Assembly (NCBI GenBank): GCA_023228295.1
Contig: JALOBP010000012.1
Span: forward strand, 2,628-46,830
Direction: 5' to 3'
Source of the DNA: Methanoregula sp.
GTDB lineage: Archaea; Halobacteriota; Methanomicrobia; Methanomicrobiales; Methanospirillaceae
DNA length: 44,203 bases
Below, piece by piece: positions 38,901-44,203 of this stretch; within the stretch, counting starts at the first letter, position 1; each line of letters begins with the position of its first letter. Under the pieces are notes generated by a model, which saw only the letters and a list, made by a program, of their open reading frames with translations, was not told the origin of the DNA and ran no database searches. Both the position numbers and the translations under genes were made by a program.

Positions 38901-39809
38901 ATGCAGGTAAAAAAACTCCTTATTACGGGGTCCAACGGGTTCCTTGGCTCGAATCTAGTCCATTTTTTTTCACAGCGAGCGGACTATGAAGTATTTTCTA
39001 CATCCCAGAGAAAATCGATCCTCGATGATGTGAAGAATTTTTACCAGGGCGATCTCCAGGACTTGGAATTTGTTAAGGATCTATTTTCCGTAATAAAACC
39101 GGATCTCGTCATAAATACGGTCAGTCTTGTCAATGTTGACTTGTGCGAAGAACGGCCATCTCTTGCGTATGATATTACCGTTTGTACAGCCCAAAATGTA
39201 GCCCAGACTGCTCATGAAATGGGAAGTCGGCTCATCTATATTTCCACGGATCATCTCTTCGATGGAAAGAAATCAATGTATACTGAGGACGACATTCCCG
39301 CACCGGTAAATGAATATGGGAGAACAAAGTTGCTCGCGGAACAAAAAACAATTCAGGCAAATCCGACATCAGCAATTATTCGGACAAACTTTTTTGGCTG
39401 GAGCCCCCATGGGCATGCCCCAACATTTGGAGAATGGGTGTACAATAATCTTAAAGACAACAGATCGATAAACCTATTCACTGATTATTATTTTACACCG
39501 ATTGAAGTAACATACCTTTCAGAGGCCATAAACTCGGTTATTCGATCGGATTTTTCTGGAATTATCAATATTGCGGGATCCGAACGATGCTCCAAATACG
39601 AATTCGGGATAGCGTTGGCAAAGGAAAGTGGTTTTGATCCAAGCTGGATCCACCCATCAAAAATTGCACCGGATTCATTTAAAGCTCCAAGGCAACAGGA
39701 TCTGTCTCTTTCTATCGAGAAATTCAGGAAAACATTCAAATTGGAACTGCCGGATCTGCACCAGAGTATCGAGCGAACTATTCAGAAAGAACCATTCCGC
39801 TTAAGTTGA
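38901..39809 (+). CDS. RmlD-like sugar-nucleotide reductase (extended SDR)
   Basis: The 302-residue product begins MQVKKLLITGSNGFLGSNLV with the NAD(P)-binding GxxGxxG motif. It has DLQDLEFVKDLFSVIKPDLVINTVSLVNVDLCEE, STDHLFDGK, and the catalytic Tyr and Lys in EYGRTKLLAE. These features match dTDP-4-dehydrorhamnose reductase and related enzymes. The usual RmlABC genes are absent from the window, so its substrate may be a different 4-keto sugar. The stop is followed 22 bp later by the HD-like gene. Confidence 0.85.
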   Translation: MQVKKLLITGSNGFLGSNLVHFFSQRADYEVFSTSQRKSILDDVKNFYQGDLQDLEFVKDLFSVIKPDLVINTVSLVNVDLCEERPSLAYDITVCTAQNVAQTAHEMGSRLIYISTDHLFDGKKSMYTEDDIPAPVNEYGRTKLLAEQKTIQANPTSAIIRTNFFGWSPHGHAPTFGEWVYNNLKDNRSINLFTDYYFTPIEVTYLSEAINSVIRSDFSGIINIAGSERCSKYEFGIALAKESGFDPSWIHPSKIAPDSFKAPRQQDLSLSIEKFRKTFKLELPDLHQSIERTIQKEPFRLS

Positions 39810-39831
39810 CAACAGGAAACAGGTTATTCAG

Positions 39832-40551
39832 ATGATTTTCCATGAGAACCGGACATTATTCGATAAATTGGCGAGAATCACGTCAGAACGACGACAAAGG
39901 CTACTTATGGACGCTTCGAAATCCGATACTGCCCTCCGGTTGTTCCAAGAGGCACTTGATGTCCGGTTCCCACCGAATGAGGGGGGCCATTCCCGTGTTC
40001 TGAAAGCAGGGGAATTTGCCATGGCAATTGATTATGAGCATGGTAATATTCCTGCATGGGTTTACATGAATCATCCACTACGTGTTGCATCAATGATTGC
40101 AAGGGTAGCTCCCGAGGTATCCGAAGAGACACTTGTGGTTGCACTTCTGCATAACGTACTCGAAGTCTCAAAAATTACATACGAAGAGATTCAAAATCTT
40201 TTTGGTGAACCGGTAGCGTTGGCATTACGGGCCCTGACAATCGACCGAAAACGGAAGGATCAGAGTTACCTCAAAGTGTATTATTCACGCATTGAAGCAG
40301 CACCTGTAGGTTGTGCAATGGTTAAAGTAGCCGACAAATTGGATAACATCTATATGATATGCTTCAACCCATCGCAGATTACCCGCGTATCATATCTTGA
40401 TGAAATTGACGAGTGGGTAATCCCACTTGCATCGAGGGTCGTACCGCAACTGGTAACTCGCCTGGAAGAAGCAAGTACAGTAATGAGAGAATTGGGTTTC
40501 CTGAACAGGGATACCGAGCTGGAAATGGCAAAAAAGGATGCAACACTATGA
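39832..40551 (+). CDS. SpoT/RelA-type HD-domain protein with Asn in the HD motif
   Basis: The 239-residue product resembles the hydrolase domain of SpoT-like enzymes: YMNHPLRVASMIARV (first metal His81), LLHNVLEVSKITYEEIQNLF, and KVADKLDNI (Asp168). In active enzymes the doublet is His-Asp; here it is His107-Asn108, so metal binding may be altered or lost. No synthetase domain follows. The gene overlaps the following SDR gene (ATGA). It is unusual inside a sugar cluster; a role in nucleotide-sugar or alarmone turnover is only a guess. Confidence 0.75.
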   Translation: MIFHENRTLFDKLARITSERRQRLLMDASKSDTALRLFQEALDVRFPPNEGGHSRVLKAGEFAMAIDYEHGNIPAWVYMNHPLRVASMIARVAPEVSEETLVVALLHNVLEVSKITYEEIQNLFGEPVALALRALTIDRKRKDQSYLKVYYSRIEAAPVGCAMVKVADKLDNIYMICFNPSQITRVSYLDEIDEWVIPLASRVVPQLVTRLEEASTVMRELGFLNRDTELEMAKKDATL

Positions 40552-41339
40552 AAACTGACATTGCAAACCGCTGCGCATTAATTACCGGTGCCAGCAAAGG
40601 GATGGGAAAGGCGATCGCCCATGGACTCGCCCGAGAGGGTGTGGACATCTGCATCGTTGCACGCAATGAAGAGACCCTTGCCAGTACGGCAAAAGATATT
40701 GAGAGTGAGACCGGAGTACGGGTCTTTTGGAAGACGGGTGACGTCTCAAAACCTTCGGATATCAGGGATATCTTCAATTTTGCATGTGAAAAACTCGGAA
40801 AAGTCGACATCCTCCTGAATAATGCCGGGGGACCTAAGCCTGGTAATCTTCTTTCATTGTCTGAAGATGACTGGAGTGCTGCAATAGACCAGACACTCCG
40901 TAGTGTGATTCGTCTTACAACCCTCGCAGTACCGGGTATGATGGAAAGAAAATGGGGGCGGATTATCACCATCACCTCTACGGTTGCCAAGGAGCCTAGC
41001 GCCACAATGGTCTTGTCAGCAACGACACGGGCTGGGGTAACCGCGTTCACAAAGTCTCTATCCAGCGACCTTGCACCACAGGGTATCACGGTCAATACAG
41101 TCGGGCCCGGGGGCGTCCTCACGGATCGACTCCGAGGACTCCTTGAGATTCGATCAAAATCCGAAGATATCCCGCTGGATAACCTCCTACATGAAAACCA
41201 GAAAATAATTCCCATGGGACGGTATGCATCTCCCGATGAGATAGCAGATTACGTTGTATTCCTCTGCTCTGAGAGAGGCAGGTACATTACGGGGACCGCG
41301 CTGTGCGTGGATGGTGGCCTGACAAAGGGAGTATTCTGA
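40548..41339 (+). CDS. Short-chain dehydrogenase/reductase lacking the usual Tyr and Lys
   Basis: The 263-residue product has a clear SDR frame: ITGASKGMGKAIAHGLA (NAD(P) motif), NNAGGPKPGN, and VNTVGPGGVLTD. At the catalytic site the expected S...YxxxK reads ITSTV ... SATTR, with Ser144 retained but Ser157 in place of Tyr and Arg161 in place of Lys. A branch of SDRs has such a VLS...R pattern, so this may be a real subfamily and not a damaged enzyme. The ATG overlaps the previous stop by four bases. Confidence 0.8.
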   Translation: MKTDIANRCALITGASKGMGKAIAHGLAREGVDICIVARNEETLASTAKDIESETGVRVFWKTGDVSKPSDIRDIFNFACEKLGKVDILLNNAGGPKPGNLLSLSEDDWSAAIDQTLRSVIRLTTLAVPGMMERKWGRIITITSTVAKEPSATMVLSATTRAGVTAFTKSLSSDLAPQGITVNTVGPGGVLTDRLRGLLEIRSKSEDIPLDNLLHENQKIIPMGRYASPDEIADYVVFLCSERGRYITGTALCVDGGLTKGVF

Positions 41340-41341
41340 AT

Positions 41342-42430
41342 ATGGTGGGACAATATTTCAGTCCCGATCTATTCTCGAGGTCACAACCCCAATTTGTGCT
41401 AGTTTCCAAGGAGATTTGCGGGGATGTAGCAAGAGTTATTGATACTCATTACAAATGCCTCGGACACAATATTGTGTCGGTGGAAAAACTTTCCGGACTT
41501 GAAATAAACTCAAAAAATTTTAAGGTAACTATTGGTTCACATATCTATGCTCTCAAGCGAACCGGAAAAAAAACCAATGACACATCCTGCAATGAACAGC
41601 TCGCCATTTCACAGCAGCTACTGGAACACGGCATTCCTTTTCCTCGCATTGTCAAGAATGATGATAGAGCGCTTCTGTCATTTCATGATGATGGCTTTGT
41701 GTGGATTCTTGCTGAGTTTGTCAAAGGTAACTATTTTTCCGGGTGCAGTAACGACTTCTTTGCCATTGCCAGAGCCGCTGGTGCCATGCAGAAAACACTG
41801 GAAACATTTAAACATAAAAAACTCCCTCTTTCAGTTTCAGTGGGGACATGGACCCAGACTAGTAACATACTCTCTGAACTTATTGAACGAAAACGTGAAT
41901 GGCCCGAATTATTCCCATCAACCGAATGTGAAGTTCTCATGAGGGAACACGAATATTTTGTCAATTCATTGCGAAAAGTCTCTGATTGTATGTCTGACTA
42001 TCATAGTAACATTGTCCCAACGCATATCGATCTCCATCCACATAATATTCTTGTGTCGGAGGACAATATCCCTGTCTTTGTCGATGTTGATTCCCTACAA
42101 CTTTCCGACAGGATTCAGAGTCTGGCCTTTGCCACATATAAGCTCGCCAGACAGCATGTGGTTTACGAGGAGTTGGCTGGATCGCCTAAGGAAATTGCCA
42201 AAACGACACGTGAGTTTGTGGAAAACCTTGCTCAAGAAGCTAAGATCGAAAAGAACGATATCCATCATTTCCCAGTTGCAGCCACTGCTGAAGTCATGCG
42301 GCGGATTGCAATCATCGCAGATCTCAATATGCACAAGAATAACCGGGAATGGAACGCCGTACTGCACATGCATTTTTCGGCACTTCATGAAATTCCGCAA
42401 TTATTCGCGAATATCCCTCATGAAACTTAA
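41342..42430 (+). CDS. Aminoglycoside phosphotransferase-like kinase in the glycan cluster
   Basis: The 362-residue product has an APH/choline-kinase fold: a Lys-bearing strand (SHIYALKRTGKK), VWILAEFVKGNYF (hinge), the catalytic loop THIDLHPHNILV (Asp and Asn), and FVDVDSLQLSD with the metal-binding Asp. The start is the ATG at 41342, just after the SDR stop. Kinases of this family phosphorylate small hydroxyl compounds. In this cluster a sugar substrate is likely, but I know of no such kinase in the standard Pse pathway. Confidence 0.8.
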   Translation: MVGQYFSPDLFSRSQPQFVLVSKEICGDVARVIDTHYKCLGHNIVSVEKLSGLEINSKNFKVTIGSHIYALKRTGKKTNDTSCNEQLAISQQLLEHGIPFPRIVKNDDRALLSFHDDGFVWILAEFVKGNYFSGCSNDFFAIARAAGAMQKTLETFKHKKLPLSVSVGTWTQTSNILSELIERKREWPELFPSTECEVLMREHEYFVNSLRKVSDCMSDYHSNIVPTHIDLHPHNILVSEDNIPVFVDVDSLQLSDRIQSLAFATYKLARQHVVYEELAGSPKEIAKTTREFVENLAQEAKIEKNDIHHFPVAATAEVMRRIAIIADLNMHKNNREWNAVLHMHFSALHEIPQLFANIPHET

Positions 42431-42440
42431 GGAGTGAATA

Positions 42441-43145
42441 ATGCTTCTCGCAATTATACCAGCCAGAGGTGGCAGCCAGCGTATAAGGAACAAAAATATT
42501 ACTGAGTTCTGTGGAAAACCACTGATGACTTACTCATTGGATGCAGCCCGTCATGCCGGGATCTTTGATGAAATTCATGTCTCAACAGACAGCCAGATAA
42601 TTGCCGATGTAGCCACTGATGCAGGATTCCCAGTGCTGTTTTTCAGGGATCCAAAACTTGCGGACAGTCATACCGGGCTCATTCCGGTTCTTGAGTGGGT
42701 TGTAAATGAATATCAGAAACTAGGACGTTCATTCAGCGATATTTGCCTGCTTTATCCCACAGCTCCCCTTATCGAGTCTAACGATCTTATAGCAGCTTAC
42801 GATTGTTTCAAGAAGCGTGAGCGGGAATTTCCACTGCTATCTGTTTCGGAATTTTCAGTGCCGGTTGAATGGGCAATGGAGATTGATTCGACGGGATGTG
42901 CCATTCCCCGCTACCCGGAAAAACTCAATGTTCGTTCACAGGATCTCAAAAAATGTTTCTATGATACGGGTTCATTCATGTTCCTCACAATAAGTCAATT
43001 AGTTCACTGGGATGAGACAACAGATATTAAATATATCGCATATCCTCTGCCGAAATGTCGTTCTGTTGATATTGATGACCAGGATGATCTCGAACTTGCA
43101 GAAATCCTGTATCGTGGGAATCATTCAAGGGATTCGTCATCATAA
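42441..43145 (+). CDS. pseF: CMP-nonulosonate cytidylyltransferase, PseF/NeuA-like
   Basis: The 234-residue product starts MLLAIIPARGGSQRIRNKNI, the diagnostic nucleotide-binding motif of CMP-sialic acid synthetase-like enzymes. It continues LDAARHAGIFDEIHVSTDSQ, LLYPTAPL, and the metal-binding region SVDIDDQDDLELAE. It activates a nonulosonic acid with CTP before transfer. PseF is preferred over NeuA because a PseI-like synthase and PseC-like aminotransferase are near; the two families are close. A hairpin terminator follows. Confidence 0.85.
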   Translation: MLLAIIPARGGSQRIRNKNITEFCGKPLMTYSLDAARHAGIFDEIHVSTDSQIIADVATDAGFPVLFFRDPKLADSHTGLIPVLEWVVNEYQKLGRSFSDICLLYPTAPLIESNDLIAAYDCFKKREREFPLLSVSEFSVPVEWAMEIDSTGCAIPRYPEKLNVRSQDLKKCFYDTGSFMFLTISQLVHWDETTDIKYIAYPLPKCRSVDIDDQDDLELAEILYRGNHSRDSSS

Positions 43146-43168
43146 CTCACATTCAAGATAATATTTGA

Positions 43169-43191
43169 GGGAAGAGATTTCTCCCTTTTTT
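43169..43191 (+). terminator. Terminator after pseF
   Basis: GGGA (43169-43172) pairs with TCCC (43182-43185), followed by T6 at 43186-43191. It lies between the convergent pseF and pseI-like genes. Confidence 0.5.
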
Positions 43192-43249
43192 CATGCAATG
43201 GTAGAGCATTAAAGGCAACAATCCATAAAAATGGTATTCGTAATGAGAT

Positions 43250-44203
43250 TTATTGAAACATATCCCAGTTTAAAGGGGTCCCTTTCTTAAAATCCTGCAC
43301 TGCACGTTTTCCAATCACCATCTCCAGATATTTGGGAAGAAGTCCATGCCCGGGGCGTATAGAACGGACATTTTCATTCGAAAAAAACTCCCCCCTTTTG
43401 ATATCGGTTACCAAAAACAAAGATCGTCTGAATATCCGGCTAGCCATCTCATGTTCAGTCACATGGTAATTAACCTTACCAAGAGCCTTTTCTGTCACCC
43501 GTATTGCATCCACCATCTCCCGGAATTCCCCCGGTTCAAGGGAAAACGCACTATCCGGGCCGGGAGTTTTCCGTGAGAGGGTAAGGTGTTTTTCAACAAC
43601 AACCGCACCAAGTGCAACTGCCGCAACCGGAACTGCAATCCCTAAGGTATGATCGGACAAACCAACAGGAACGTTAAATGTGTCTGACATGTGAGGAATG
43701 GTTCGGAGATTCATATCTTCAGGAATCGCGGGATAGGCACTGGTGCATTTTAAAAGGACAATCTGGTCATTTCCCGTTTTCCGGATGCATGAAATCGCCT
43801 CTTCGATCTCTGCAAGTGTTGCCATACCCGTAGACATAATAATTGGTTTACCGGTTTTTGCAACCTGCTGAATGAGGGGAATATCCACAACTTCAAATGA
43901 TGCAATTTTATACGCAGGTACATCTATCTTTTCAAGAAAATCGACCGATGTGGGATCAAATGGTGTTGAGAAAAGGGGGATACCGATATCATGTGCTATT
44001 TTTTTTAGTTCCGCCTGCCACTCCCAAGGGGTGTATGCTTCTGCATAAAGATCATAGAGATTTTTTCCACTCCATATCGTTCCCTTCCCTACCCTGAAAT
44101 ATTCAGAACCACATGCGAGAGTAATTGTATCAGGGGTATAGGTCTGAAGTTTTACAGCATCCGCACCAGATTCAAACGCCACATGAATTAATTGCTCGGC
44201 TTG
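43250..44203 (-). CDS. pseI: Pseudaminic acid synthase PseI / NeuB-like (partial)
   Basis: The frame is open to the right window edge, so the N-terminus is missing (only about 35 residues by comparison with the family). The NeuB-type TIM barrel is clear: FESGADAVKLQTYTPDTITL, TPFDPTSVDFLEKIDVPAYK, IMSTGMATLAEIEEAISCIR, LLKCTSAYPAIPEDMNL, GLSDHTLG, and VVEKHLTLSRKTPGPDSAFS. A C-terminal SAF (antifreeze-like) domain ends FKKGTPLNWDMFQ. It condenses PEP with a 6-deoxy-diamino hexose to give a nonulosonic acid. Convergent with pseF. PseI is preferred to NeuB or LegI by cluster context and the LQTYTPDTIT phrase. Confidence 0.88.
   Translation of the reverse strand, partial: QAEQLIHVAFESGADAVKLQTYTPDTITLACGSEYFRVGKGTIWSGKNLYDLYAEAYTPWEWQAELKKIAHDIGIPLFSTPFDPTSVDFLEKIDVPAYKIASFEVVDIPLIQQVAKTGKPIIMSTGMATLAEIEEAISCIRKTGNDQIVLLKCTSAYPAIPEDMNLRTIPHMSDTFNVPVGLSDHTLGIAVPVAAVALGAVVVEKHLTLSRKTPGPDSAFSLEPGEFREMVDAIRVTEKALGKVNYHVTEHEMASRIFRRSLFLVTDIKRGEFFSNENVRSIRPGHGLLPKYLEMVIGKRAVQDFKKGTPLNWDMFQ

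Noticed and set aside
1..44203. CRISPR array, insertion sequence or rRNA gene
   Set aside because: I found no regularly spaced short repeats, transposase-like frames with flanking inverted repeats, or rRNA-like sequence on reading the window.

Overview
The window looks like the chromosome of a methanogenic archaeon of the order Methanomicrobiales, probably close to Methanoregula (the order is well supported, the genus is a guess). Evidence: a methanogenesis marker 10 radical SAM protein (33858-35087), F420H2:NADP oxidoreductase, DUF2551, DUF2111 and DUF99 genes, archaeal SecDF without YajC, archease-RtcB, an AglJ-type N-glycosylation enzyme, a tRNA with a bulge-helix-bulge intron, and many TATA boxes placed for leaderless or short-leader transcripts. 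Most of the window is moderately GC-rich. Two stretches are visibly AT-richer: 10.5-12.8 kb and 35.4-44.2 kb.

Layout. 0-5.8 kb: an ArsR-flavodoxin fusion (cut by the window edge), small genes including a 26-residue Lys/Ala peptide, a PurM-fold (AIR synthase-like) protein, a TPR protein and two small exported proteins. 5.9-8.6 kb: a tightly overlapping run of unrecognised small genes, then a diverged 321-bp tandem duplication. 8.6-13.2 kb: a defence-like island with a frameshifted PIN toxin gene, an XRE/ImmA-type antitoxin gene, a small zinc-ribbon gene, an unrecognised gene overlapping a candidate PD-(D/E)XK nuclease gene, and an ASCH-domain gene. 13.2-15.5 kb: an unrecognised four-gene operon with a long leader holding a 22-bp perfect palindrome, and three strong hairpins between its first and second genes. 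15.5-23 kb: pilin-like protein, rubredoxin, DUF99, AglJ, class II aldolase, npdG, thioredoxin, SecDF and DUF2551.

23-33 kb holds two coherent clusters. One is RNA repair and tRNA splicing (archease, RtcB and a linked unknown). The other is biotin-dependent carboxylation: BirA with a DNA-binding domain, a BirA-type operator on bioY, BioY, two ECF ATPases, EcfT, then both subunits of pyruvate carboxylase. Biotin is sensed, imported, attached and used within about 7 kb. After an intron-containing tRNA-Met come a double DUF350 protein, Mmp10 (MCR arginine methylation) and tRNA-Thr. The right end (35.4-44.2 kb) is a surface-glycan locus with PseC-, PseF- and PseI-like genes for a nonulosonic acid, a flippase-type ABC transporter, an RmlD-like reductase and three accessory genes with altered or unusual catalytic motifs.

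The best candidate for an undescribed system is the overlapping two-gene unit at 10632-12795. The 5959-7967 and 13585-15494 operons come next, because none of their products is recognisable and their gene arrangement is compact and deliberate.
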